Positions 18,303-29,310 of a stretch of DNA of 64,000 nt are shown in pieces (the first letter of the stretch is position 1; every line of letters begins with the position of its first letter). Origin of the DNA: Conchocele bisecta (lineage: Eukaryota; Mollusca; Bivalvia; Lucinida; Thyasiridae); contig CM055273.1 in the NCBI GenBank assembly GCA_029237695.1, forward strand, positions 54,983,968-55,047,967, in the 5' to 3' direction. A model generated the notes under the pieces. It was not told the origin of the DNA, made no database searches, and was given only the letters and a program-made list of their open reading frames with translations. Both the position numbers and the translations under genes were made by a program.

Positions 18303-20690
18303 ATCATTCGATTCAAACATAATTGCTTCAAACATGTGATGGGATATACCTATTATATATATGCGAACATTCTTTTGTTACCGGTTCTTGTAGCGTTTGG
18401 CACAGGCAGCACAACTTATGATATATAAACTAATAAACGTCGGCATAAGGTGTTCCAAAGATAAGTATTTACAGCGTGCTGTACATCGTGCTGTCAATTA
18501 ATTCATGACAAAGTATACAGCATGTTTGATACATGTGTTTTTTTCGTCATTTCCGAAACCTGCAATGGCCACATTACACTGTAAATCATCAGGCCTGCCA
18601 TAAATCAGGCAAAATTACATACCATGATCTTCGTTCTCATGGACGCAATAGCACGTGGATACTTTGTTTTTCCAACACCTTTATGTATGACATACACATT
18701 AACATACAGGTGACCAACGTAGCCACTGATGAGACTGTGCGGATTGTGGAATATTGTCCACTAGAGTATGATATTGTCCGTACACCATGCAGACATATGT
18801 CTTGCTAAATATTGGTCACCGCTGACAAAAGTCATCAATGATGATTCCTACGAACGTTTCCCGAAATCCACATACACATCCCTCGTCCAAGAGGACTTTG
18901 TTGATATGCTTAATAGTACATATAATGACCAGGATCTACACTTTTTTGAGCTTCATAGAGTGAGCTTTGTCAGCCATGGACGCTTGTGTAACGTGGGTAT
19001 AGGCTGGTTTTAATATTGGTATCGGTGGAATTCCACAAGCAAGGGTCTATTTGTGCCCTATCAATCCTCATAAAGGCGTCTGTGCTAAGCCTAACTTAAT
19101 CTAGCCCCGACGGGTCCATCGGGCTAATTTAATTCATAGTCCGTTATCATGACAACCATCTCGCGGTATCGCGGCAACACCGCGCCGAGACGTGAGCGAG
19201 AATATGACGGACAGATTTCCCGCAAAGTCGTATCCGGTACGAGGCTATAGGACACAGTCAACTTATGAATAATATAGACGGTAAACCAGTCGTTGTACAG
19301 CTTAGCAACAAGGAGTAAATTCTCAGGACAACGGCATTGATTGTTATTATTATGACAGAGAGATACATAAAATAGATGCTACAGGAAAAGTATGTCTGTG
19401 CCAAACATTTTATTATATTATTTGCATGCTCTACACATGCAGATTACATTTTTCTGTGTGCAATGTGGTGGTGAGATGGAGATTTAGAAAGTGAAAGTAG
19501 ACGGTTCCGTCCAAAAAGGGGAAAGAACTGATGAAAATCAACCCGCATGACCCCGTGTTTGGCAAGGATCTATAACCGGCTTAGGTCACTGACTCCAGGA
19601 ATGGAAGTAACACAATTTATTTTGTCGCAGGTAGTTTGCGATTGTCATGTTTGTGTGAATGTGGGTCTATGGGAAATCAATTGGTTGCCCGTTTCCTATA
19701 TGACCCTGTTTCTACAGGCTGTCTGCAATGGTACCAGTTGTATCTGTTGTATTGCCCGATCGCGTCTTCCGGCATTCGTCATGATTTCACGACAATATTC
19801 GACGCAAAAAAAAAGTCGAACATCGTCAAAATGAGAAAAAAAAATCCTTCTAATAATGGAAATGGGGGAGATAATTTGATTTCCCATAAGCATAATATGG
19901 CAAATTTCTCAAAGAAGTACCACTTTTCAGCTATGGGACATTGCTAGAATGTTAGCTGAAGTGATGGTATCAAGCAAAATGTCTGCTTTAGGAAATTTGG
20001 CAAATTTTGTCAGAAGAAACCAATTACCGTATTTACCATAGTAATGTTTTAAAAGAATCTTCCAATTTTTGCTTATCCAGTGCAACTTTTGGGTAATTTA
20101 TTTGCTACATTTGTATAGATAGCATGTGTATATGTTTTCTGGACCCATTGAATCAATTTGTAATACTGAAATGAGTGTTGCCTGTGTGTGAAACCAAATT
20201 TTACTCAATAACCTTGAATTTTGTGGGTTGGATGTGAATTTTGCCCATTATTGCATAACATTTGTTACAGGAAATAGCAAAACCAATCAGTTGTGTGGAA
20301 CAGTGTTCGACTCAACGAGTAAGTGTCATTACGTAAAGCATTTATGCGGTTATTCGTATAACAGGGTATCATTAGTGGACCAGCGGAAATCATGAAATCG
20401 TTAAATCTTCTATGCTGGTTTGAGGGTTGTCACGAAATACTAAATATGTCGCGACTCGCACTGTACTGACCCAATCAATGCGAAAACATATTTTGATGAA
20501 AGTTAATGAATACTTGTTATAATTAATACAAAATCAGAAAATTATCTCTTTCTATAGGACATATACTGTTGTTCTAATCTGCATTTTGTAAAACGACAAA
20601 CATGCTGTATTGCAATTTTTCAACTCAGATGTAGACATGCGAGATGTATTATCGGACAAAGTGAATTCACTACCTCAACCCTTTGAATAG
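18303..20690. other. 2.4 kb without recognised repeats
   Basis: The longest repeat-free stretch. It holds overlapping plus-strand frames at 18533-19013 and 19547-19947 with no support. At 19149-19250 an ATG-initiated GC-rich 33-codon frame (MTTISRYRGNTAPRRERE...) overlaps an imperfect inverted repeat TCTCGCGGTATCGCGG / ACCGCGCCGAGA. None is convincing as a gene. Confidence 0.35.
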
Positions 20691-20697
20691 TACATGC

Positions 20698-20757
20698 CTG
20701 TATGGAGAATCGTAGGTTAGTGCCGTGAATGGGAAAAAATATCCGGCAAGGCTCAAG
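20698..20757. mobile_element. Family E left arm, copy E4
   Basis: GGAGAATCGTAGGTTAGTGC CGTG through TATCCGGCAAGGCTCAA, cut by the family F hairpin that follows. Confidence 0.7.
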
Positions 20758-20873
20758 AATTTCTTTATTTCTCATCAGAAGTATATGTTGTGACCACTCA
20801 TTTGAACCGTCTCGCCGCGCGAGACGGTTCAAATGAGTGGTCACAACATATACTTTGGTTCAGAAATAAGGAA
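20758..20873. mobile_element. Family F palindrome, copy F1
   Basis: CTTATTTCTgaaccaaagtat-type arms: TTTATTTCTCATCAGAAGTA and TGTTGTGACCACTCATTTGA ACCGTCTCGC face the exact inverse GCGAGACGGTTCAAATGAGT GGTCACAACATATACTT. Related copies are at 47336-47440 and 56104-56150. Confidence 0.8.
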
Positions 20874-20879
20874 AATAGA

Positions 20880-21122
20880 TAGAGAATAGTAGGTTAGTGC
20901 CGTGAATGGGAAAAAATATATGGCAAGGCTCAGGAAACGGGATGGGCGAGGCTCTGCCGCGCCAGATATTTTTTCCCATTCACGGCATTAACATACTATT
21001 CTATTTATCCCGTCAACACCTACAAATGGCTTTAAAATGCAAAAATAGTATTGACTGGATATCAACAATGTTTCACGGCACCGTGTTTCACGGCACATAC
21101 GCACTGTGTTGACGGGATAAAT
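20880..21122. mobile_element. Family E element, copy E5
   Basis: TAGAGAATAGTAGGTTAGTG hairpin with a shortened centre (GGCTCTGCCGCGCCAG), then TTTATCCCGTCAACACCTAC through GTTTCACGGCACCGTGTTTC to TGACGGGATAAAT. Confidence 0.8.
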
Positions 21123-21147
21123 GCCTGTCTAGTGTTATTGGCAGAAC

Positions 21148-21256
21148 GTGTAGATCCAACCAGATGAGCCAGGATCTGCACTTTTTGCAAGTAATTTTCA
21201 TAGTTTTGAGAGCAAAAACACACCCTTTTTATAAATGGATTAGTCTCTGATCATAT
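21148..21256. repeat. Family D fragment, copy D2
   Basis: AACGTGTAGATCCAACCAGA and GGATCTGCACTTTTTGCAAG TAATTTTCATAG, then TATAAATGGATTAGTCTC. Outer ends missing. Confidence 0.55.
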
Positions 21257-21260
21257 CATC

Positions 21261-21750
21261 CATCCATTACTTATAGGTAAACGTTTAGTTCAACTAAACT
21301 GGGTGAATGACCAGTATTGTTAGACTTTTGTTAAAACTTGTTAACCCTGATAAATTCTCCAAATTCTTTATTCATTATCATTATGTCAAACACAAAAGTT
21401 AAAGTTAAGTTACTAATCCTCGTTAATGGCGAGAACCCTGCCCAAACAACCGGGTTCCCGGCCTTCACGCGCATTGGTAACTTACAAATAGCGAGCTGGA
21501 TCCAAGGAAAATCCACTTCCGGTAGTTGAAAAGATGGCTGCCATCGTACCACAGTGTTAATATAATATTGGAGTAAATTTGGATATCACGGTGGGTTGTC
21601 ATTCACACAAGAAAGTGCATGTGGTCTCCGACCCATTTCTGTTGAAAATCGTTTCGAGATCAATGACATAATACGATGCAGAAGCAGAATGTCGCTCATC
21701 AATATAAATTTGAAATTTAGTTTAAATGTTACTGATGCATATTTACTCAC
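21261..21750. other. Downstream flank of the GC-rich exon (minus strand)
   Basis: No repeat recognised. If 21903-21751 is an exon, this holds the start of its next intron. Open frames here lack support. Confidence 0.3.
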
Positions 21751-21903
21751 CTCCGAGAAGTTCCTGACATGCTTCTATGTCTGAGTTACATAGATCGGCG
21801 AGTTCGTCCGCCAGGACCTTCCCGCCGAGCCACTTGGCAAAGATGGCCACCAATAAACCCGTGTAAGGCCACGATCGCATTCTTCGGGCTGCTCGCAGGC
21901 GCT
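21751..21903 (-). CDS. GC-rich internal exon of an unidentified gene
   Basis: A 153-nt minus-strand exon with acceptor GTCCATTTCAG and consensus donor GGAG|GTGAGT. It is clearly GC-richer than its flanks, phase 1 at both ends and open in one frame only: the other two frames hit stops. Residues: RLRAARRMRSWPYTGLLVAI then FAKWLGGKVLADELADLCNS DIEACQELLG. This suggests a basic segment, a short hydrophobic helix (TGLLVAIFAKWLG) and an acidic helix with two Cys. I do not recognise the family. No partner exon was identified on the minus strand nearby. This is the best-supported coding segment outside the FMRFamide gene. Confidence 0.6.
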
Positions 21904-22289
21904 CTGAAATGGACAGGGGTCGTGTAACACGAATCTTCCAGCAATCACACAGGGCTACTTAAGTACGATCAAATACCAAATGCACAATAATACCTCAAAC
22001 CAGGGTTTGATGTCCAAACCCGGATTTGAGCTCCTCAGACCAGGGTTTGAAGAATAACCGGCAATCGAGATCTGAATCATTATTCGGTATTTTTTTGTTG
22101 CACCCGCTTGCGGACAGCGCGATATAGTCGGCACGTACATGTACGTACATGTACATCCGGGTTAAAGTATTTGGTTGAAGCTTTTGGTTAAAGTTTTTCG
22201 GTACATACTATCAAAGCCTCGGTGTGCGCGAAATTCGGGCCGCGGTCATCTAGTTCTTAAACACCGGTTTAAGTAATTATTGTGCAATT
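21904..22289. other. Upstream flank of the GC-rich exon
   Basis: Contains a locally repeated motif, AAACCAGGGTTTGATG / GACCAGGGTTTGAAG (about 21998-22053), and the self-complementary run CACGTACATGTACGTACATG. No gene seen. Confidence 0.35.
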
Positions 22290-22452
22290 GGCGCATTGTA
22301 AATAATTATTGGATTTACATTAGCATAAGCATAAGCATTGGCATAAGCAGCATATGCTCAATAAATGTAAATCTATCATTTGCAGTTTTCAGACGATCGT
22401 AAATTTGCACTTACGAACATATTAGTCGTAGGAAGTTTAGTGAAACGGGCCC
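22290..22452. mobile_element. Family A right part, copy A5
   Basis: TAATTATTGGATTTACATTA then an expanded GCATAAGCATAAGCATTGGC run, ATGCTCAATAAATGTAAATC and terminus GGAAGTTTAGTGAAACGGGCCC followed by CTG. Left terminus lost. Confidence 0.75.
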
Positions 22453-22455
22453 CTG

Positions 22456-22606
22456 GATCGGCACCGTTCGCCATTCCACCAATGAAGCACGTCATGCGTA
22501 TAACAAGCGATATAGATCGTCATCACGCTACATGTGTGCGCTATTTGATCAGGAGAAACACTGTTCCCAAATACAATAAGCCCCAGTTATCCAGTCACAG
22601 CCACAA
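22456..22606. repeat. Family B right part, copy B5
   Basis: ACCGTTCGCCATTCCACCAA TGAAGCACGTCATGC through CCAGTTATCCAGTCACAGCC. Its left part was replaced or removed at the family A junction. Confidence 0.65.
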
Positions 22607-23031
22607 ATGAGTTATTTACGTACGTGTTATTTATGTTTTGTCATATCGTAGACATTGTATTACTTTATAATTGGCTCTGAGATTTCATTCAGTATCACAT
22701 AACACTTTTGCCGCGTGTAAAGTCGAAAACAAAGCTATGTTCAAAAATACGGTGTACACAATAAACAGTTTACAGAACATGCTTAACAATTAAAATTCCA
22801 TACTTTTGTTAAAGACGCTGTGTCTCAGATGATGTCTTCGTCATTCAATAAGCTATTTTTCATCTTATGGACTGCGAAAGACCGACACGTACAGTATGTC
22901 TCGTTAAGCTTATTATTATGTTTAGTGCAGACATATAATTTCCTGGAGTCTCAGTCTGAACGATTGTCTGGAAACTACACGTGCTTCACATTATGGCCAA
23001 ATCGTCATATATCTTAGTATTTTCCGTCAGC
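22607..23031. other. No feature recognised
   Basis: A 65-codon plus-strand frame (22820-23017) lacks support. Confidence 0.4.
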
Positions 23032-23212
23032 AATCTTCCATGCATATCAACCAAACGAAACACACAGTGTTTCGGTTGGTTGATATACATGGAAGATTGC
23101 TAGACGTTCCCAAACGAAATAAACGAAAACGAGTGGAAATCACAGTGAAAATCGTTTGGGAACGTCTAGCAATCTTCCATGTATATCAACCAACCGAAAC
23201 ACCCATATAAAC
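23032..23212. repeat. Three-arm overlapping inverted repeat
   Basis: Arm 1 CAGCAATCTTCCATGCATAT CAACCAAACGAAACAC, then its inverse GTGTTTCGGTTGGTTGATAT ACATGGAAGATTGCTAGACG, then the arm again (CGTCTAGCAATCTTCCATGT ATATCAACC). The middle arm can pair with either neighbour. The second hairpin extends further through TTCCCAAACGA / TCGTTTGGGAA. Confidence 0.85.
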
Positions 23213-24060
23213 GATTATCGTTTGTTATTTTGTAGTTGAAAACTATATGTTCGTTTAAAAACCCGACTTTAATCTATTTAAATGCCTGCCGCTTCTTTCT
23301 ATGCATCGTTTGACGTCGTTTTTTGTTGTTTTTTAACTACAAAATTATGTTTTCATTCACTTTGATATGACACGTTTAAGCATAAGAAAACAACGTTTCG
23401 AATATTAAAAAAATACAAAAAACGATATGTAAACGATAGCCAATCGTTCATTTGTGGTGCCAGGAACAAATCCGGACTGTATATTGGCAACAGCTATATC
23501 CTAATGTGATTATTTCTTAGCCTGGGGCTCATAGTTTAGTAGCAATTAGAATCATTCAAATAAATATTATTCTAAAGTGCAGTCAAGCCATGTGTTTATG
23601 GAGAGACAAAAAGACAAGATATGAAACACTAGCAGACGACAATTTTAGTTTCCAGCATTTTAGGGATAAATAAATGCAAGATTAGAAGCTTGTCTGTAGT
23701 ACGAGGTTTGACACATGAATTGTCCGATGGGGGTCGTTTGTATTCAGCTCCTACATCGCCAGAAGACGATCATTCATTATAGAAGAATAAACTATGTCAC
23801 AATACTAGTTGCTTAACCCTTTTGCCCCGAAGGAACTTTCGCGTATCCTTTCATGTTATATAGCGGATTAGTCTTTGAATGTGTTAATTTCTCCATGTCG
23901 AACACATAATCAGATTTCGATATTTGGCAACATGCACATATCACATGTACATGCACACGTACTTTGCATGTTATTATGAATATATATACATTGTCTTACA
24001 CGTTCTGTAACTGAATACACATGTCCATGCATGTAGCGGAATTATTGTCAATTATATTAC
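23213..24060. other. No gene; one family D trace
   Basis: CTTAACCCTTTTGCCCCGAA at about 23812 is a possible family D end. The rest is AT-rich and blank. Confidence 0.35.
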
Positions 24061-24505
24061 CATACTCATATTAACTATTATACAACAAGAACGCAGGGGA
24101 TTAGGAAAACATGTCTTGTCATTTAAACAGCACAATGCATACCATGCATTGTGCTGTTTAAATGACAAGACATGTTTTCCTAAGGCCCTGCGTTCTTGTT
24201 GTATAATACTACCATGCATTGTGCTGTTTAAATGACAATACATGTTTTTCCTAAGGCCCGGCGTTCCTGTTGTATAATGGTACCATACATTGTGCTGTTT
24301 AAATGACAAGACATGTTTTCCTAAGGCCCTGTGTTCCTGTTATATAATAGTACCATGCATTGTGCTGTTTAAATGACAAGCCATGTTTTTCCTAAGGCCC
24401 TGCGTTCCTGTTGTATAATAGCACCATGCATTGTGCTGTTTAAATGACAAGACATGTTTTCCTAAGACCCTGCGTTCTTGTTGTATAATAATTAATATGA
24501 GTATG
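24061..24505. mobile_element. Foldback element with tandemly amplified arm
   Basis: One inverted arm (24061-24138: CATACTCATATTAACTATTA TACAACAAGAACGCAGG ... GCACAATGCATACC) is followed by five direct copies of the opposite arm. Each is about 70-71 bp, starting ACCATGCATTGTGCTGTTTA near 24139, 24211, 24282, 24351 and 24423. The last copy closes with ATTAATATGAGTATG, the inverse of the start. All copies keep TTTTCCTAAGGCCC-like and GTTCTTGTTGTATAAT blocks. Confidence 0.85.
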
Positions 24506-24635
24506 TTAATATAATGCACACATACCTCTCTGTGGACATTAAGATGCAGTTCTATCGCCTAATTATCTTCATTTGAATAGTCCACGAGGCCGATACCTTG
24601 TACATGCAATGACTATAGGGACCATTATCACCGAA

Positions 24636-24704
24636 TGTTCAACAATTGGAATACTCTTGACACCACCTTTATGGTGGTATCAAGAGTATTCAAATTGTTG
24701 AAAA
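24636..24704. repeat. Hairpin
   Basis: TTCAACAATTGGAATACTCT TGACACCACC faces GGTGGTATCAAGAGTATTCA AATTGTTGAA. Single copy. Confidence 0.75.
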
Positions 24705-24786
24705 CCCCTCCATGCCAATTCACAAACATGAACAATATGTACACGATTTTATGTATGTTTGTAGTTATATATATGGTTGTTTACTT

Positions 24787-25031
24787 TTCCCTTTCATCAC
24801 CAAGGTAGCTGGAATGGATTGTGATATGTTAACTTTTTAATCAATCCAACCGTCACAAAACAATTTTTAGATTAGTACATTTATGAAAAGGGTATATTTT
24901 TGTTCTGAACAATATGAAAATTACTTTCAAATAGTGCAACTCATGATGAGACGGCTCATTACGAGCCGGTTTATCTCGATCGGCACTGTTTGCATAAACC
25001 TCTACAGTGGGCTTTCGGGTTCAAAGGATTA
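24787..25031. mobile_element. Family D MITE, copy D3
   Basis: Same order as D1: GAATGGATTGTGATATGTTA, CAATCCAACCGTCACAAAAC, GATGAGACGGCTCATTACGA GCCGG, and GGGCTTTCGGGTTCAAAGG. The left terminus is diverged. Confidence 0.8.
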
Positions 25032-25819
25032 AAAACAGAAAGTGTTGATGTTTCGTGATAACGAGCATGTACTTTTCATTAACGATATGGCACGACACTG
25101 CGAAAATAAACTTTACAACGTAGCGTGTTCGAGATCTCTTTGCAAATCCGTGCAATGTGATCAGGGCATGCGCTGTACGCCATTCAATCACTAAAGCAAC
25201 GTTACTGTCGTCATCAAAATTGCTACATTTGCATACAACCATATACTGGACTGTCATATGTAAGAATACACTAAGCGACAATGTTGAAACGCACACGTCT
25301 TCAGCCGACGGCCCATATGTGCTGAAATCCATTTACAACATGTTCTTAATTATTCCCCCGGAATATATAAAGTATATCGAGGGGTATATAGTTTTCGTCC
25401 GTTTTGCGTTAATTATTTGTCGGCCCAGGCGGCGGCCGGGGTATCCGTGAGCCTCTGCTCACATGCTCTAGTATTACTCTTTGCGACAAGTATTGTCAAA
25501 AATATTCAAATAAGTACATATCTATTAGCATGATTAGCGCTAAGGTAAATTAAAACAAATAATGCATAGTTGCTAAAATGAAATATTCAACTAATTGTTA
25601 GTTAGGTTAGTTAGAGTCATGTAAGCGTTTGTTTCGGCAGTGCTTTTGAGATTTTCATATTAATAACAGTGACCTTCAATGGCTGACTCAAACCTGGACT
25701 CCGGATACGAAAAGGGACGTCATAGAATCGGCCATACTGAACATCTACACATCCGTATTTTAATTGAATATTTTTTCTTGTCGGTGTCAATATTAAACAA
25801 TATCTTACTAGACAGCTAT
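25032..25819. other. No gene; possible family B trace
   Basis: GATCAGGGCATGCGCTGTAC GCCATTCAATCACTAAAG (about 25159) faintly resembles family B. GC-rich GGCCCAGGCGGCGGCCGGGG at 25422-25441 has no identifiable role. Confidence 0.3.
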
Positions 25820-25890
25820 CAAAGTAGACCCAGATCAGACTGCGCGGATGCGCAGGCTGATCTGGGGCTACACTGGTCACAAACGTCTAA
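25820..25890. mobile_element. Family B core hairpin, copy B7
   Basis: AGTAGACCCAGATCAGACTG CGCGGAT / GCGCAGGCTGATCTGGGGCT ACACTGGTCACAAACG. Confidence 0.7.
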
Positions 25891-26097
25891 AACCCACTTG
25901 TCAATCGGCGCTACATACTGTAGCAACTGGAATTTGCTCTCTTCAGTATAAGTTGCCGAGGAAATCATCGATCAGTTGATAATGATAACATTACTAGTCG
26001 TTTTTATGGCCGGCTACATATCTGGGAGATATATCATTCTGTGTTTAGCCTAACAATCGCTCCCCGGGGAGGCGTGTTATTGATAGACGATACAACA

Positions 26098-26172
26098 ATG
26101 GACGATCTAGCACCTGTGGCCATCTTAGTTTTACACACGTTGGACAATTGGGACCCGTTTCACTAAAATTCG
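26098..26172 (+). CDS. Short ATG frame running into a family A end (doubtful)
   Basis: ACAACAATGG gives a good initiation context; the frame reads MDDLAPVAILVLHTLDNWDP and stops in the family A terminus (CACTAA). It could be a first coding piece truncated by the insertion. Weak. Confidence 0.12.
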
Positions 26173-26219
26173 TTCGACCATAATGTTCGTAAGAAGATCT
26201 GTATGAATTTCAATATCAC
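26151..26219. mobile_element. Family A left half, copy A6
   Basis: GGGACCCGTTTCACTAAAAT TCG then ACCATAATGTTCGTAAG, ending at the start of family L. Confidence 0.7.
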
Positions 26220-26368
26220 ATTAAAGGTACATTCCCACTCAGTAGGCACAACATGTTCTTTATGGAAATTAAATAAGTGTCTAATTGTGTAACTATTCCA
26301 CCAGTTCTAAATATTACGTGTGCCCGCTATACAAAAACATAATCATTTTGTAATATTTATATACCCTT
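26220..26368. mobile_element. Family L partial, copy L1 (inverse of L3)
   Basis: TTAAAGGTACATTCCCACTC AGTAGGCACAACATGTTC through CGCTATACAAAAACATAATC matches the end of L3 in reverse orientation. Confidence 0.7.
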
Positions 26369-26527
26369 TTACAACTGTTGGCAATTAAATGAATCTAGCG
26401 GGAATATTAGTTGTCATAAACTCAACCCGCCCCATCGGCTCTATGGGGACATTTGCTCTCACCCAGGGATGAGACGCAGGTTTAACCGTTTCTGGAATTA
26501 CCTCCCTTGTCATATCGCCATATATGT

Positions 26528-26661
26528 ATAGGTTATTTGATTTGTATGTGGAAATATGCCACTCGTTCCGCCGCGCAACGATATTGCGCTCCTAAAGTCG
26601 CGCAATATCGTTGCGCGGCGGAACGAGTGGCTCATATCAACATACAAATCACATAACCTTA
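26528..26661. mobile_element. Family N palindrome, copy N1
   Basis: GGTTATTTGATTTGTATGTG then GCCACTCGTTCCGCCGCGCA ACGATATTGCGC faces the inverse TGCGCGGCGGAACGAGTGGC and CATACAAATCACATAACC. Copy N2 is at 46908-47036, and the sequence beyond (26690-26780) recurs in reverse at about 46830-46880. The element may therefore extend to 26780. Confidence 0.8.
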
Positions 26662-26780
26662 TTATTATATACGTAAATCACTCGCAATTCATATGCGCCT
26701 CAAAATAGTTGTGGTTTAGAAGGAACTGTTTTACGAGGTGAAACATAGTTCCGGCACCGACCAATATCAACTCACGAGAC

Positions 26781-27030
26781 AGCAATATGGAACAAATATT
26801 GACGCGTTTCAATGGGAAACGAAAGTACGTATATAATAAATCGCCTATATTGTTTTAGAAAGTCAGTCACATTTCCCGTATATGACGTCGACAATATTAG
26901 CCTTGAATATTGCGTCGTTTTGCGCGATGTAATTTACGTAAAATATGACATTTTATTAAAAGGAATATCGTCGAAAAGGGACGCAATTCCAGAGTCAGGT
27001 TCAACTATTGAATTCATCTCAAACCGAAAT
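26781..27030. other. No gene supported
   Basis: An 80-codon plus-strand frame (26812-27054) runs into the hairpin array; no splice support. The TTGTTTTAGAAAG word recurs in the array spacers. Confidence 0.3.
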
Positions 27031-27410
27031 GTGTTATTGAACGCTACTTCATAAACCACGAACACACTCTTACATCGCTGGAAGAGTGGACTCGTGGTTT
27101 ATGAAGTATCATTCAACACATCATATTAATGCGATAAGCTTGCGATTCGGAATTGTTTTAGAAAAATACTTCATAAACCACGAACCCACTCTTTCATCGC
27201 TGAAAGAGTGGACTCGTGGTGTGTGACGTATCATTCAACATATCATATTAATGCGATAAGCATGATAAGCTTGTGAATTGTTTTAGAAAGATACTTCATA
27301 AACCACGAACCCACTCTTCCAGCGATGGAAGAGTGGGTTCGTGGTTTATGAAGTATCGTTCAACACGTATTAATGCGGAGATGTTGCGAATTGTTTCAGA
27401 AACGGTATAA
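27031..27410. repeat. Tandem array of three hairpins
   Basis: Three units about 125 bp apart. Each has TACTTCATAAACCACGAACC CACTCTT facing AAGAGTGG.CTCGTGGTTTAT GAAGTA. Spacers are TCATTCAACACATCATATTA ATGCGATAAGC and TTGTTTTAGAAAGATACTTC. The third hairpin is perfect; the first two have mismatches. Confidence 0.8.
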
Positions 27411-27867
27411 CTTCAATTATCACATTCCATACTGGCCAATCGGCTGAGCGTGTCCGCCCCGCGACCATTCCGCCGATAGTCTCGAGATGCCTGGAATAGC
27501 AATGCAGCAGTAGACTAGCACAATTATGTAATGTGTCTATAGCTTATATAGAGTTTCAGAGTTAATAAATCAAAACTAATCACACGACGCCACCTTGTTA
27601 CCGACGGCGAAATTGGACGGTGAGAATCAATCTTTACGTCTACTATCTGTTCCACGCAAAGTCCATCAATGGATTTTGAGCACCTACAGGCAGAGCTCCA
27701 GATAAGCTGCGTATTTGCGTAAATACCCAATTAAAATTGTCAAAAAGCCCTATTGAAATCAGAAGTAGCGAGCATCAAAAAGCAATCACAATTTTATGGT
27801 ACCTTTATCATGCTGCAGAAAACAATAATCAGGCCAAAACTGTAGCATATTTTTCTTATTTTCCATC
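27411..27867. other. No feature recognised
   Basis: No supported feature. Confidence 0.4.
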
Positions 27868-27939
27868 AAAACACATATTGATATTTCATTAGAATTGTCT
27901 CCAAGGAGACAATTCTAATGAAATGCCAATATATGTTTT
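27868..27939. repeat. Hairpin
   Basis: AAAACACATATTGATATTTC ATTAGAATTGTCTCC faces GGAGACAATTCTAATGAAAT GCCAATATATGTTTT. Confidence 0.8.
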
Positions 27940-28275
27940 AATTTCGAAGCAAACTAATTCAATAATTGCTGTCTGTTGATGTGTACACAGTAGTGTGATT
28001 TCATTTTACCCAATTAAAATTTTGAAATACCCAATTGCTTCAGAAATGATTGTGTGAAAATTACTCAATTACTAATTCCTTAGTACATGTACACGTATTA
28101 CATCGCATCGGTAGTATCAAACGTTAAAGTGGTTGTGTGTCAGATGTGGATGGAATGTGAGCAAAACCGTTGGTAAAATAGCTTTTAACGGTATATTTGT
28201 ATCGGTTTTATGAAAATACACTTCCTTCACATATTGAGTTGCATACTGACGGTGATATAAATAATAAAACTGTTA
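27940..28275. other. No feature recognised
   Basis: Has spaced TACCCAATTAAAATT / ATACCCAATTGCTTC / TACTCAATTAC words, no gene. Confidence 0.35.
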
Positions 28276-28544
28276 AAATTTATCCCGTCAACACAGTGCG
28301 TATGTGCCGTGAAACACAGTGCCGTGAAACATTTTTGATATCCAGTCAATACTATTTTTACATTTTAAAGCCATTTTTAGGTGTTGACGGGATATATAGA
28401 ATAGTAGGTTAGTGCCGTGGATGGGAAAAACTATCTGGCGCGGCACAGAAACGGGATGTGCTCAGCAGAGCCTCGCACATCCCGTTTCCTGAGCCTTGCC
28501 AGATATTTTTTCCCATTCACGGCACTAACTTACTATTCTCTATG
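28276..28544. mobile_element. Family E element, complete copy E6
   Basis: TTTATCCCGTCAACACAGTG, GTGCCGTGAAACACAGTGCC GTGAAAC, TTTTAGGTGTTGACGGGATA, then the AATAGTAGGTTAGTGCCGTG hairpin closing at ACTTACTATTCTCTATG. Reference copy for the family. Confidence 0.85.
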
Positions 28545-28689
28545 TTCTGTTCTGTTCATCAGTGATGTACTGGAGATATGCATCCCTGATCAGGACATAT
28601 ACTAAGCAAACAAATCTAGAAAAAGTTGTTTGCCTTTGAATACTGCTGGTCAAATCGTAAATGCTAACGCCGAGCAGTTGTACGGATAC

Positions 28690-28900
28690 AGTGGAACCCC
28701 TCTAAACCGGAAACTCAGGAAAATATGGATGTTTAATTTACATGCGTTTCGCTGGAAGGAAGGATCATTCTTACATATTGATAAAATGTAATATTATAGA
28801 AAAACAATATTGTTTTTGCATTGTTTATATAGCAATACAATGTGTGCAGGTTTCGTGAAACAGACAGTAGTTATATGTATATGCTGCCGACCTCGCATAT
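28690..28900. repeat. Family C remnant, copy C3
   Basis: ACAGTGGAACCCCTCTAAAC CGGAAACTC at the left end; no clear right end. Confidence 0.45.
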
Positions 28901-29130
28901 TTTAAACATTTCTAAAAAAAGAGCATTCAAATAGTCTCCAGTTCGGCCACTTTCGACATGAAACCATATTTAAGCTGGTTTACAATTGTTATGTCCCTCA
29001 AATCATGTTTGCGAGCATTGACACGTAGACATGTCTAACTAGAAGTACTAAAATATAAAATAACAAATATAAATTGAAAGTAAACCCTACTAGTATATCC
29101 TGGACTTTTGCGCGCAACACAACTAATGTT
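28901..29130. other. No feature recognised
   Basis: No supported feature. Confidence 0.35.
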
Positions 29131-29310
29131 TTAACCCTTTGAACCCGAAAGCCCGCTATAGCCGTCTCATCAGGATCTACTCTTTTGCAAATAACATAAA
29201 ACCCTCTTTTCATAAATTGACTAGTCTGAAAATCCGTTTGTGACGATTGGATTGCTTGAAAAATTAACATATCAAAATCCATTCCAGTTACTTAGGGGTG
29301 AAATAATTAA
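29131..29310. mobile_element. Family D element, copy D4, hairpin lost
   Basis: TTAACCCTTTGAACCCGAAA GCCCGCTATAG joins directly to CCGTCTCATCAGGATCTACT, so the upper half of the central palindrome is deleted. The right end is decayed (TTACTTAGGGGTGAAATAATTAA). Confidence 0.75.

Noticed and set aside
24061..24505. CRISPR-like array
   Set aside because: 70-bp near-identical units without variable spacers in a mollusc genome, with an inverted arm; this is foldback amplification.
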